This document shows positions 8,733-17,097 of a DNA stretch of 64,000 nucleotides, one piece after another. Location of the stretch: positions 4,402,001-4,466,000 of the forward strand of contig NZ_CP012640.2 of assembly GCF_001412595.2 (NCBI RefSeq). Reading direction: 5' to 3'. A program made the position numbers and the translations under genes. How positions within the stretch are numbered: position 1 is the first letter of the stretch; each line of letters begins with the position of its first letter. The notes below the pieces were generated by a model. That model was not told the DNA's origin, searched no databases, and worked only from the letters and a program-made list of their open reading frames with translations. The stretch is from Massilia sp. WG5. GTDB lineage: Bacteria > Pseudomonadota > Gammaproteobacteria > Burkholderiales > Burkholderiaceae_D.

Positions 8733-10094
8733 TCAGTCCAGTTCGTCCTCGTCGGCGCCCCGTTCCAGGCGCGGAATGACCTTCACCAGCAGGATGCGCG
8801 GGCCGTTGGTCTTCTTGACCACCACGTCGAAGCGCGGGAATTCGATGCGCTGGCCCTGCTTGGGAATATCGCCCAGCTTGGCCATCAGCAGGCCGCCCAC
8901 CGATTCCACCTCGTCCAGGCCCATGGCTTCGTTGTCGATGTCGATGCCGAGCACGCGCTCGAGCGAGACGATCGGCAGGCTGGCCTTGCCGATGAAGGTG
9001 CCGTCGGCCTGGCGGATCCAGTCGTTCTCGTTGAGGCGGAACTCGTCGCGGATCTCGCCGACGATGGCGCCGAGCAGGTTGTCGAGGGTGATGAAGCCGA
9101 CCGGGCGCTTGCCCTTTTCGCCGATCAGGGCGAAGTGCGGGGCGCCGGTGCGGAAGCGGCGGAACAGTTCGATCGCCGGGGTGCGCGCCGAGATCGTCTC
9201 GACCGGGCGCAGGAATTCGGTCAGGTCGGTCACGTTCTTGCCGGCCTGCTGGGCGAAGAACAGGTCCTTCAGGTGGATCACGCCCAGCACTTCCTCGCCT
9301 TCCGCGTCGAAATACGGATAGCGCGAGAAGCGGTTGCGGCGCATCGTGTCGAGGTTCTGCTCGAGCGAGCGGCTGGCGTACAGCGCGCTCACCTCGTTAA
9401 TCGGGCGCATCAGGTCGGCCACCGAGTGCTCGCCGAATTCCAGCGACTGCGCCAGGATATGGCGTTCGTCGTGGGTGAACCTTTCCTTTTCGCCTTTTTC
9501 ACCGGTGGTGCTGGTGTTGGTGCGCAGGATCAGCTTCAGTTCTTCGTTCGAGTAATGCGTCTCGTGGCCGCCGGCGCCGGACAGGCCGGCAACGCGCAGC
9601 ACCAGGTTGGCGCTGGCGTTCAGCAGCCAGATCGCCGGGTACATCGCCCAGTAGAAGCCATACAGCGGCAGCGCGCTCCACAGGCCGACCGCTTCCGGGA
9701 TACGGATCGCCAGCGACTTCGGCGCCAGTTCGCCAACCACGATGTGCAGGAAGGAGATCACGCCGAAGGCGATCACGAAGGAGACGCCGTGGATCACCTG
9801 CGGGCTGGTCACGCCGGCGAAGGCGAAGGCCGGTTCGAGCAGGCGGGCAAAGGCGGGTTCGCCGACCCAGCCCAGGCCCAGCGAGGCCAGGGTGATGCCG
9901 AGCTGGCAGGCCGACAGGTAGGCGTCGAGCTGGCTATGGACCTTGTAGAGGATGCGGCCCTGCAGGCCGCCGCTTTTCGCGATCGCGCGCACGCGGGTCT
10001 TGCGCAGCGTGACGATGCCGAACTCGGCCGCCACGAAAAAGCCGTTCAGCACCACCAGCAACAGCGCCAGAACGACCAATAGAATGTTTTCCAT
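8733..10094 (-). CDS. CNNM/CorC-type hemolysin family protein
   Basis: A 453-aa protein with an N-terminal DUF21/CNNM membrane domain (about residues 1-190, with NGFFVAAEFGIVTLRKTR), a CBS-domain pair (about 215-340, beginning VADLMRPINEVSALY) and a C-terminal CorC/HlyC-type domain (about 355-440). The architecture is that of the YfjD/CorB/CNNM family linked to Mg2+ or other cation handling. The word hemolysin is historical. It lies 32 bases upstream of the acyltransferase and downstream of the NhaR-like regulator on the same strand. Confidence 0.92.
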   Translation of the reverse strand: MENILLVVLALLLVVLNGFFVAAEFGIVTLRKTRVRAIAKSGGLQGRILYKVHSQLDAYLSACQLGITLASLGLGWVGEPAFARLLEPAFAFAGVTSPQVIHGVSFVIAFGVISFLHIVVGELAPKSLAIRIPEAVGLWSALPLYGFYWAMYPAIWLLNASANLVLRVAGLSGAGGHETHYSNEELKLILRTNTSTTGEKGEKERFTHDERHILAQSLEFGEHSVADLMRPINEVSALYASRSLEQNLDTMRRNRFSRYPYFDAEGEEVLGVIHLKDLFFAQQAGKNVTDLTEFLRPVETISARTPAIELFRRFRTGAPHFALIGEKGKRPVGFITLDNLLGAIVGEIRDEFRLNENDWIRQADGTFIGKASLPIVSLERVLGIDIDNEAMGLDEVESVGGLLMAKLGDIPKQGQRIEFPRFDVVVKKTNGPRILLVKVIPRLERGADEDELD

Positions 10095-10149
10095 ACAGAT
10101 GTAAGTTAATCAACAAGCAAGCCGATGCATTGTACAGCCTGCCGCAAGC

Positions 10150-11055
10150 TCAGGCGGCGGTGGAGATTTCTTTTTGCACAGCCCCAAGGATGGCCTCGAC
10201 CGCCGGGTGCTTGATCTTGCGTTCGTTCGAGATCACGTAGAACTGCTCGCGCACGCTCGGCACCGCACCGACCTCGAGCGCGCCGAACTGTTCCGCGATC
10301 TCGGACGCCAGCGCGGCCGGCGCGAAAAACAGGCCGAGACCGCGCCGTCCGAAGGTGTTGAGCAGGGCGTTGTCTTCGAACTCGCCGACCACGTCGGGCC
10401 TGGCGCCGACCTGCACGAACCATTCGTCGATCTTGCCGCGCAGGGCATTATTACGCGTCGGCAGCAGGAAGGGCGCGCCGTTCAGATTCTTCGGGAAATC
10501 TTTTCCGTACCTGTCCACCAGGTTCGGCGCGCCCACCACCAGCATCTCGCTTTCGAATAACTGGTGACTGAATACCTTCAGCGCGCTGCCCGGCTGCACT
10601 TCGCGGTCGGTCAGCACCACATCCAGCTTGTGCAGGGCGAGGTCGGCCAGCAGGGCCTCGAAATTGTCTTCGTAACAGACCAGGCGCACCTGCTTGTCGA
10701 TCCCCATCGCCGCTTCCAGCATGCGGTAGGCGGACAGCTTCGGCAGCGAGTCGGAGATGCCGACCGACAGCCGGATCCGTCCACTGTCGGCCTCGCTCAC
10801 CGCTTCCTGCATCTGCAGGCCCAGCAGGAAGATCTGGTCCGCATAGTTCATCGCGACCCGCCCGGCCTCGGTCAGCACCAGGCGCCGGCCCTGCTGCGAG
10901 AACAGGGTCTTGCCGAGCGACTGCTCGAGCTGGGTCAGCTGCGAACTGACGGTCTGTACCGCCAGGCTCAGGCGCTCGGCAGCGCGCGTGATGCCGCCTT
11001 CCTTGGCGACCACCCAGAAGTAGTAGAGGTGGCGGAAATTCAGGTCGTTTTTCAT
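10150..11055 (-). CDS. nhaR: NhaR-like LysR-type transcriptional activator
   Basis: A 301-aa LysR regulator. The N-terminus NFRHLYYFWVVAKEGGITRAAERL with a helix-turn-helix at about residues 20-42 is characteristic of NhaR, the Na+-responsive activator of the Na+/H+ antiporter gene nhaA in enterobacteria. No antiporter gene is near. The next gene downstream is a CNNM/CorC-type cation protein, so a wider cation-stress regulon is possible but inferred. The divergent 124-base gap to the DUF475 gene would carry both promoters, so this regulator might also act on the TerD island. Confidence 0.88.
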   Translation of the reverse strand: MKNDLNFRHLYYFWVVAKEGGITRAAERLSLAVQTVSSQLTQLEQSLGKTLFSQQGRRLVLTEAGRVAMNYADQIFLLGLQMQEAVSEADSGRIRLSVGISDSLPKLSAYRMLEAAMGIDKQVRLVCYEDNFEALLADLALHKLDVVLTDREVQPGSALKVFSHQLFESEMLVVGAPNLVDRYGKDFPKNLNGAPFLLPTRNNALRGKIDEWFVQVGARPDVVGEFEDNALLNTFGRRGLGLFFAPAALASEIAEQFGALEVGAVPSVREQFYVISNERKIKHPAVEAILGAVQKEISTAA

Positions 11056-11179
11056 CGTCGGGACCGTTAACTCAAGTTTTTTCGAAGTAATTCTCTCATT
11101 ATCTTCGCTTTTTCCTTTCCCGTCACCCCTCTACACTGCGTGCTGTCATCAACGAAACAAGAACAAAGAGGAATCCAAG

Positions 11180-12250
11180 ATGAAGCATTTCAGGGTGTCA
11201 TTTCTTGTCACCGCACTTTGCCTGGCGGCGTCGGGCTGGTGGGGCTATACGCACGGCGGGCCTGCCGGCGCGCTGACCGCAATCGGCGTCGCCGCGATCC
11301 TGGCCGTGATGGAAGTCTCGCTGTCCTTCGATAACGCGGTGGTCAACGCCTCGGTCCTGAAGACCTGGGACGCGTTCTGGAAAAAGCTGTTCCTGGGCGT
11401 CGGCATCATCGTCGCCGTGTTCGGCATGCGCTTGCTGTTCCCGCTGGTAATCGTCGCGGTGGCGGCCGACCTCGGCATGGGCGACGTCTGGAAGATGGCG
11501 CTGGAGAACCCGAAAGAGTACTCGATGCACCTGACCAACCACCACGCCGAGGTGGCGGCCTTCGGCGGCATGTTCCTGCTGCTGGTGTTCCTGAACTTCC
11601 TGTTCGACGACGAGAAGGAACACCACTGGCTGGGCCACTTCGAAGAGAAGCTGGGTTCGCTGGGCAAGGTGTCCTCGATCTCGGTGATGATCGCGATCGG
11701 CGCCCTGATGGCCAGCCTGTCGCTGGTGGCGGAAGGCCAGAAGATGGTGGTGCTGATGTCCGGCCTGTGGGGCATCCTGATTTACGTCGGCGTCGACGTG
11801 CTGTCGAACATGCTCGAGAAGTCGGAAGAGGGCGGCGGCGAGGTCGGCGACATGGTCAAGCGCGGCGGTATCGGCGGCTTCCTGTACCTGGAAGTGCTGG
11901 ATGCGTCGTTCAGCTTCGACGGCGTGATCGGCGCCTTCGCGATCACCAACGACGTCGTGATCATCATGCTGGGCCTGGCGATCGGCGCAATGTTCGTGCG
12001 TTCGCTGACGGTCTACCTGGTGGACAAGGGCACGCTCGACGAGTTCGTCTACCTGGAGCACGGCGCTCACTACGCGATCGGCATCCTGGCGCTGATCATG
12101 CTGGCAAGCATGAAGTTCCATGTGCCCGAACTGGTGACCGGCCTGGCTGGCGTGGCCTTCATCGGCGCCTCGCTGTGGTCCTCGCTCCGCTACCGCAAGC
12201 GTATGGAAGCGATGGGGCTGGACAAGAAAGAACTGGCGCACGTCGAATAA
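11180..12250 (+). CDS. DUF475 TerC-like integral membrane protein
   Basis: A 356-aa membrane protein of the DUF475 family, related to TerC. The conserved acidic segments typical of the superfamily are present: VMEVSLSFDNAVVNASVL (about residues 47-64) and EVLDASFSFDGVIGAFAITN (about 238-257), each with Asp in a membrane helix, suggesting metal-ion handling. It is the first gene of a run with two TerD proteins and an AIM24-type protein. DUF475/TerC proteins are known partners of TerD proteins in tellurite and general stress loci. The substrate is unknown. Confidence 0.9.
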   Translation: MKHFRVSFLVTALCLAASGWWGYTHGGPAGALTAIGVAAILAVMEVSLSFDNAVVNASVLKTWDAFWKKLFLGVGIIVAVFGMRLLFPLVIVAVAADLGMGDVWKMALENPKEYSMHLTNHHAEVAAFGGMFLLLVFLNFLFDDEKEHHWLGHFEEKLGSLGKVSSISVMIAIGALMASLSLVAEGQKMVVLMSGLWGILIYVGVDVLSNMLEKSEEGGGEVGDMVKRGGIGGFLYLEVLDASFSFDGVIGAFAITNDVVIIMLGLAIGAMFVRSLTVYLVDKGTLDEFVYLEHGAHYAIGILALIMLASMKFHVPELVTGLAGVAFIGASLWSSLRYRKRMEAMGLDKKELAHVE

Positions 12251-12258
12251 ACGGGATG

Positions 12259-12277
12259 GTGGGCACGGGGTGCCCAC
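12259..12277. repeat. Inverted repeat in the DUF475-TerD spacer
   Basis: GTGGGCA (12259-12265) and TGCCCAC (12271-12277) are perfect arms around a 5-base loop, 8 bases after the DUF475 stop. There is no T-run, so it is not a standard terminator. It may stabilise or partly attenuate the message between the membrane gene and the terD gene. Confidence 0.4.
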
Positions 12278-12361
12278 CGCAAGGAACCTGCTGCGAACGG
12301 CAGAACACCAGTTCGCGGCATGTAGCAAGAAGGTGTTCAACCAAAACAAAGGAGAGTCAAC

Positions 12362-12937
12362 ATGGCAATCAGTCTGCAAAAAGGCGGCAACGTCAACCTG
12401 TCGAAAGAAGCCCCGGGCCTGGTCAACATGAAGGTCGGCCTGGGCTGGGACGTACGCGCCACCGATGGCGCCGCGTTCGACCTGGACGGCGTCGTGTTCC
12501 TGCTGAACCAGTCGGGCAAGGTGCGCTCGGATGCCGACTTCATCTTCTACAACAACCTGAAATCGGCTGATGGCTCGATCGTCCACTCGGGCGACAACCG
12601 CACCGGCGAAGGCGAAGGCGACGACGAATCCGTCTCGATCGACCTGTCGAAGGTGCCGGCCGACGTCGACCGCGTGGTGCTCGCCGTGACCATCCACGAC
12701 GGCGAAGCGCGCCGCCAGAACTTCGGCATGGTCGGCAAGGCCTTCATCCGCTGCGTGAACGCCGCCAACAACAGCGAAATCGCCCGCTACGACCTGTCCG
12801 AAGACGGTTCGACCGAATCGGCCATGGTCTTCGGCGAGGTGTATCGTAACGGCACGGACTGGAAGTTCCGCGCGGTGGGCCAGGGCTTCAACGGCGGTCT
12901 CGGCCCCCTCGCCAAGAACTACGGCGTGGCCGTCTAA
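12362..12937 (+). CDS. terD: TerD family protein (first copy)
   Basis: A 191-aa TerD-domain protein. The core matches the family: [40 protein letters not shown] (the acidic Ca2+-binding region, about residues 74-93), [17 protein letters not shown] and ARYDLSED. TerD proteins are cytoplasmic Ca2+-binding proteins implicated in tellurite, phage and chemical stress resistance; the mechanism is unsettled. A good ribosome site (AGGAGAG) precedes the ATG. It shares its overall plan with the second copy at 13743 but has diverged clearly. Confidence 0.94.
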   Translation: MAISLQKGGNVNLSKEAPGLVNMKVGLGWDVRATDGAAFDLDGVVFLLNQSGKVRSDADFIFYNNLKSADGSIVHSGDNRTGEGEGDDESVSIDLSKVPADVDRVVLAVTIHDGEARRQNFGMVGKAFIRCVNAANNSEIARYDLSEDGSTESAMVFGEVYRNGTDWKFRAVGQGFNGGLGPLAKNYGVAV

Positions 12938-13011
12938 GCACGCAGCATCGCCGCCCCTCCCGAGTCCGCGGGCGGGGCGGTCACCACCCCTGACAAGAGG
13001 AAGCCAAGCAA

Positions 13012-13710
13012 ATGCCAAAATTTACCGTGACTGGTGACGTCGATCCTTTCCTGCACGTGGCCATGCGCCAGGGCGAAACCATCTACTGCGAGTCCGACGC
13101 GATGGTGATGATGGAATCGACGCTCGACCTGAAGGGCAAGATGAAAGGTGGCCTGGGGGCGGCGCTGATGCGCACCTTCGCCAACGGCGAGTCCTTCTTC
13201 CAGCAGCACATCGAGGCCAGCCGCGGCGACGGCGACTGCCTGCTGTCGCCGACCCTGCCGGGCGCGATGCAGGTGATCGACTGCGGCCCGGGCAGCCACT
13301 ACATCATCAGCGACGGCGCTTTCGTCGCGGCCAGTTCCGGCGTCGACCTGAAGGTGCGCACCCAGAGCCTGGGCAACGCCCTGTTCGCGCAGAGCGGCGG
13401 CTTTTTCGTCACGGAAACGACGGGCAGCGGCCAGGTGGTGGTGTCGGGCTTCGGCTCGATGAGCATGCTGGACGTCGAACCGGGCAAGGACGCGATCATC
13501 GACAACTCGCACGTCGTGGCCTGGGATTCGACCCTGCGCTACGAAGTCTCGGTCACGACCGGCACCAGCAGCGGCTTCCTGGGCAACCTGATCAACAGCC
13601 AGACCAGCGGCGAGGGCATCGTCCTGCGCTTCTCCGGTCGCGGCAAGATTTACGTCTGTTCGCGCAACCGCGCCGCCTTCAAGGCCTGGATGCAGACGCC
13701 GGCGCGCTGA
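13012..13710 (+). CDS. TIGR00266/AIM24 family protein
   Basis: A 232-aa soluble protein of the TIGR00266 (AIM24-like) family. Support comes from the Gly-rich beta pattern with LKGKMKGGLGAALMRTFANGE, LSPTLPGAMQVID, FFVTETTGSGQVVVSGFGSM and a C-terminal NLINSQTSGEGIVLRFSGRG. AIM24 in yeast mitochondria affects inner-membrane organisation; the bacterial role is not established. It lies between two terD genes, an arrangement recurrent in bacterial stress operons, which suggests it acts with them at the membrane. Confidence 0.9.
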   Translation: MPKFTVTGDVDPFLHVAMRQGETIYCESDAMVMMESTLDLKGKMKGGLGAALMRTFANGESFFQQHIEASRGDGDCLLSPTLPGAMQVIDCGPGSHYIISDGAFVAASSGVDLKVRTQSLGNALFAQSGGFFVTETTGSGQVVVSGFGSMSMLDVEPGKDAIIDNSHVVAWDSTLRYEVSVTTGTSSGFLGNLINSQTSGEGIVLRFSGRGKIYVCSRNRAAFKAWMQTPAR

Positions 13711-13742
13711 GCGAACCAACTTAACAACAAGGAGTTTTCATC

Positions 13743-14327
13743 ATGGCAGTCAACCTGCAAAAAGGTCAGAAGATCTCGCTCGAGAAGGAAGCCGGCGGCG
13801 CGCTGTCGCGCGTCACGATGGGCCTGGGCTGGGACGTCGCCAAATCCAAGGGCTTCTTCGGCTTCGGCGGCGGCAAGAGCGAGAGCATCGACCTCGACGC
13901 CTCGGTCGTGATGTTCGACGAATCCAACCACCCGGTCGATGTGGTCTGGTTCCGCCAGCTCAAGAGCCGCGACGGCAGCATCGTGCACACCGGCGACAAC
14001 CGCACCGGCGCCGGCGACGGCGACGATGAGCAGATCGTCGTCGACCTGCGCACCGTGCCGCCCCAGGTAAGGTCGCTGGTGTTCACCGTGAACAGTTTCA
14101 CCGGCCAGAACTTCTCGACCGTGCAGAACGCCTTCTGCCGCATCTTCGACACCAACAACGGCAAGGAGATCGCGCGCTACGACCTGTCGGTGCAGGGCTC
14201 GCACACGGCCCAGATCATGGCCAAGCTGTACCGTCATAACGGCGAATGGAAGATGCACGCGATCGGCGAGAACGGCACCGGCCGCACCTTCGACGACCTG
14301 ATGCCCCTGATTACGCCTCACCTGTAA
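13743..14327 (+). CDS. TerD family protein (second copy)
   Basis: A 194-aa TerD-domain protein and paralogue of the one at 12362. It has LGWDVAKSKGFFGFGGGKSE with a Gly-rich insertion, the acidic site DGSIVHTGDNRTGAGDGDDE, FTGQNFSTVQNAFCRIFDTNN and ARYDLSVQG. The Asp-rich Ca2+-site residues are conserved. A strong Shine-Dalgarno (AAGGAG) lies upstream. It is the last gene of the island and is followed by a strong terminator. Confidence 0.94.
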   Translation: MAVNLQKGQKISLEKEAGGALSRVTMGLGWDVAKSKGFFGFGGGKSESIDLDASVVMFDESNHPVDVVWFRQLKSRDGSIVHTGDNRTGAGDGDDEQIVVDLRTVPPQVRSLVFTVNSFTGQNFSTVQNAFCRIFDTNNGKEIARYDLSVQGSHTAQIMAKLYRHNGEWKMHAIGENGTGRTFDDLMPLITPHL

Positions 14328-14414
14328 TCGCACACCGTCTTTAGCAGTTCCCGCGCGGACACCGTCTCCGTCCACGCGTTCCCGGCCCGGGCGGCTTGGC
14401 GTCCGGGCTCTTTT

Positions 14415-14441
14415 GCGGCTCCTTCGGGAGCCGCTTTTTTT
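14415..14441 (+). terminator. Intrinsic terminator closing the TerD island
   Basis: The perfect stem GCGGCTCC (14415-14422) / GGAGCCGC (14427-14434) has a TTCG tetraloop and is followed directly by seven T residues. It ends the plus-strand terD transcript 14 bases before the convergent outer-membrane gene. Confidence 0.92.
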
Positions 14442-14454
14442 CGACCTCACCCTG

Positions 14455-15045
14455 TCAGAAATAAAAGTTCGCGGAAATCCCCACGTGGCTGCCGTCGATC
14501 TCCCTGCCGCGCGCCTTGAAGCTTTCGTGCACGTAGCGCAGCTTGATGCCGGTGTTCGGATCCGCGAAGTATTCCGCTTCCACCACGGCGCTCGTGGTGT
14601 TGGCGAAGCTGGCGTTCGCCTCGGGGGCCTTGCCGTTGCTGCTCAGCTTCGGGCTGACCGTGTAGCGTGCGCCGCCGCCCACGCGGAAGACCGGGTTCGG
14701 CTGGTAATAAGCGATCAGCTCGATCGGAAAGCGCTCGAAGCGCAGGTCGCCGTTCCAGGCGCTGGCGTCGTCGACGTGGTAGTTGATCGTGCCTTGCAGC
14801 GAGAACTCGGGGATGATGTGGTAGTCCATGCCGGCGGTGAGGTAGACGAAGCCGCCGGCATGGATGTCCACCGCGCGGCCGTCTTCATATTGGCCGCTGG
14901 CCAGCCTGTCGCCGCCGCCGCTCAGGCCTATCCCGAACAGCAGGCGCACCGGCTGCGGGGCCGGTTCGACGCCCTGGGCCCGGGCGCCCTGCAGCGTGAA
15001 CTGGGCCAGCAGCGGCGCCATGAGGGCAAGTATGCGCTTGTTCAT
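14455..15045 (-). CDS. Putative beta-barrel outer-membrane protein
   Basis: A 196-aa protein with a signal peptide (MNKRILALMAPLLAQFTLQG, cleavage near ARA-Q). The rest alternates hydrophobic and polar residues in short beta-like strands rich in Tyr, Phe and Gly, and it ends in an aromatic residue (ISANFYF), the usual OMP insertion signal. It resembles YfaZ/OmpW-like small barrels in size, but I cannot name a family with confidence. I use the ATG at 15045 because the signal peptide starts there and a GAGGGG ribosome site precedes it. Confidence 0.75.
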   Translation of the reverse strand: MNKRILALMAPLLAQFTLQGARAQGVEPAPQPVRLLFGIGLSGGGDRLASGQYEDGRAVDIHAGGFVYLTAGMDYHIIPEFSLQGTINYHVDDASAWNGDLRFERFPIELIAYYQPNPVFRVGGGARYTVSPKLSSNGKAPEANASFANTTSAVVEAEYFADPNTGIKLRYVHESFKARGREIDGSHVGISANFYF

Positions 15046-15153
15046 GCGACCCCCTCGGGTGTCATGGAGATTGCACGAGTATGAAGACGCCATCCTTGGC
15101 GCCCAGCGCCGCGATCAAAGTGGCGACGGCCGTGTTGTGTCATCCTTACAGCT

Positions 15154-15312
15154 TCACTTCATCGGCGCCAGCTTTCCGTCGACCCGGCGCAGCAGCCCCA
15201 GCGGATTGTCGCTCTGCAGCGCCGGCGGCAGCAGTTCGTCCGGCATGTCCTGGTAGCAGACCGGCCGCAGGAAACGGAAGATGGCGAGGCAAGAATTATT
15301 TATAGCCGATGG
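15154..15312 (-). pseudogene. Possible C-terminal remnant of a lost gene
   Basis: Between the outer-membrane gene and the histidine-kinase hybrid (15046-15567) there is no intact gene. On the minus strand one stretch reads as protein-like sequence without a start codon: it enters after a stop at 15313-15315 and ends [19 protein letters not shown] then [20 protein letters not shown] and a stop at 15154-15156. The residue pattern looks like the end of a real protein. I do not recognise the family, and the call rests only on composition. The rest of the gap shows no clear feature. Confidence 0.25.
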
Positions 15313-15567
15313 TTATCGGTATTCCGGGCCGGTTATCTCAGCCGTGGCGTGGAAGGGGCAGGGGCGAAGGGCGTAGGGCGCCCTGAAAGCTGTTCGGAGG
15401 GTGTTTAGCGATAACGATGTGTTATCGGGGCGGGCTCGGGATCGCGATCAGCCCGATGTGCTTTCGAGGCCGATGCTCGATCGGCATGCAGTTTGCCTGG
15501 CGGTTTGCGCGCTCCGCCGGCCGGACGAGAACAAAGCGCTGCCCGCGGATCGAGGCGCCGGCGTGGA

Positions 15568-16935
15568 TCAGGACGGAGCGGACAGCTTCAGGCGCACGTC
15601 AAACGTGCTGCCCAGGCCGGCGCCGGCGCTGCGGCCTTCCACGCTGCCGCCATGCGCCTCGACGAGGCTTTTGACGAGCGCGAGCCCGAGGCCCAGGCCG
15701 CTATTGCGCGCATCCGACGAACGCTCCGCCTGGGTGTACAGGTCGAACAGGTGTGCCATCGCACCGGGCGCGATGCCGATGCCGTTGTCGGCCACCCGCA
15801 CCAGCAGCCAGTCCGCGTCCGTGCGCACGGTGAGGTCGATGCGGCCGCCGTCCGGCGTGTAGCGGATCGCATTGCCCAGCAGGTTCGCGACGATCTGGAT
15901 GAGCCGGGTACGGTCGCCATCGACGGTGCATGGTGTGCACGGCACATGCTGCGCAACGGCGTGGCCCTTCGCGCTTGCCGCCGGCGCGTGCTGCTCGACA
16001 GCCGCGCCGACAACGTCCCGCATGTCGATCGCGGTGCGGGTGAGCGACACCAGGCCGCGGCTGACGCGCGAGACGTCGAGCAAGTCCTCGACCAGTCGGC
16101 TCATGTGCCCGCTCTGGCGCGTGATCAGCTGGCCCAGCTTGACGCCCTGGCTGCCCTGGGCGCCGCCGTAATCGTTGCCCTTTTCCAGCAGCTGGGCCGC
16201 CATCGCCACCGCCGACAGGGGCCCGCGCAGTTCGTGGCTGAGGATGGACAGGAATTCGTCCTTGCGCCGGTCGGCCGAGACCAGCGCGCTGGCCTTTTCG
16301 TTCAGGCGCACGTTCAGCGCCTTGACTTCCTCGTTGGTGTATTCCAGGCGGGCCGTCACCGCCAGCAATTCATCCTGTTTCGCCTGCAGCGCCGCCAGCG
16401 CATCGCTCAGTTCTTTGTTGTGGTGGTGGGCATCGGACAGCGCAACCGCGTTCGGCAGCCCGGCAAGTTGGGCCATGGCCATGTCGATCGCGCCGAGATC
16501 GAGTTCCATCCCCTGGGCTGGAAAAGCCTGGGCCACGACGATCTGCGTACCCGCTGCCCCGATCCCGATCTCGCAACTGTCCATCAAGCGGTGCACGGCC
16601 AGGATACGCTCGTCGCCGCGCCGGTGCCCGTCGTCTTTCGGGCTGCCCCGGCCCTGGTCGTCGACCGCCACCACCAAGGCCTGACGCCCGTCGAGCTCGC
16701 CGATGAAGAAGCGCACGCTGCCGCGGGATGTGTGGATGCAGGCGTTGCGGGCCAGTTCCGAGACGGCCGTCGCGATGCGGGTCTGCTCGTGGTTGCCGAA
16801 GCCGCACAAGGCGGTAATCTGGCGCGCACGCAGGCGCGACGCGATGACGTCGATCTCGCTGCGGATGGCCACCGTCAACAAGAGGTGCAGTGGGGCATGG
16901 TTCTCCAGCATGGCTTCGGATGGCGTGTGTCGCAT
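15568..16935 (-). CDS. Hybrid RsbT-like ATPase / histidine kinase
   Basis: A 455-aa soluble protein with two ATPase modules. Residues about 15-140 look like an RsbT-type serine/threonine kinase: SELARNA N-box, DDQGRG G1 box and HRLMDSCEIGIGAAGT. A helical linker (about 165-225) leads to HisKA with ILSHELRGPL (His234) and a HATPase_c domain with NLLGNAIRYTPDGG, ADNGIGI and GLGLGLALVKSLV. There is no membrane helix or obvious sensor domain, so input probably comes through the RsbT part. The divergent neighbour is an RsbR-like STAS protein, the natural partner of RsbT in stressosomes. No response regulator is adjacent. The ATG at 16935 lacks a strong ribosome site; the ATG at 16911 is an alternative. 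Confidence 0.88.
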   Translation of the reverse strand: MRHTPSEAMLENHAPLHLLLTVAIRSEIDVIASRLRARQITALCGFGNHEQTRIATAVSELARNACIHTSRGSVRFFIGELDGRQALVVAVDDQGRGSPKDDGHRRGDERILAVHRLMDSCEIGIGAAGTQIVVAQAFPAQGMELDLGAIDMAMAQLAGLPNAVALSDAHHHNKELSDALAALQAKQDELLAVTARLEYTNEEVKALNVRLNEKASALVSADRRKDEFLSILSHELRGPLSAVAMAAQLLEKGNDYGGAQGSQGVKLGQLITRQSGHMSRLVEDLLDVSRVSRGLVSLTRTAIDMRDVVGAAVEQHAPAASAKGHAVAQHVPCTPCTVDGDRTRLIQIVANLLGNAIRYTPDGGRIDLTVRTDADWLLVRVADNGIGIAPGAMAHLFDLYTQAERSSDARNSGLGLGLALVKSLVEAHGGSVEGRSAGAGLGSTFDVRLKLSAPS

Positions 16936-16989
16936 CCCGGCATTATCCGCCAGGAAAGCTCGCCAGTGTTGGAATCGTTTTGCACACTA

Positions 16990-17036
16990 GTGGGTATGCA
17001 CGGGTAAAGGTGTTATAGTCGATCGGTTATACCCAC
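16990..17036. promoter_or_regulatory. Inverted repeat in the divergent kinase/RsbR control region
   Basis: GTGGGTAT (16990-16997) and ATACCCAC (17029-17036) form a perfect 8-bp inverted repeat with a 31-base spacer. The match extends outward (CTAGTGGGTAT against the complement CTCGTGGGTAT). The spacer contains TTATAG, a possible -10 element. The position between two divergent genes fits an operator. Confidence 0.45.
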
Positions 17037-17097
17037 GAGACCCGATGCCCGCTCGGTCGGTTGATGAAGTACGCCGCTGGACCTCCACGGAGCAACG

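Noticed and set aside
11198..13018. Long minus-strand open frame opposite DUF475 and terD
   Set aside because: It mirrors the codon structure of real plus-strand genes in high-GC DNA, has no start signal, and its composition (His/Gln/Arg/Val-rich) is not protein-like.
11180..14327. Calling the island a tellurite resistance operon
   Set aside because: Only TerC-like and TerD families are present; terA, terB and terZ are missing, so the phenotype cannot be asserted from sequence.
15401..15862. Plus-strand open frames running into the kinase hybrid gene
   Set aside because: No homology-like sequence; they are the antisense of the C-terminal HATPase region plus intergenic DNA.
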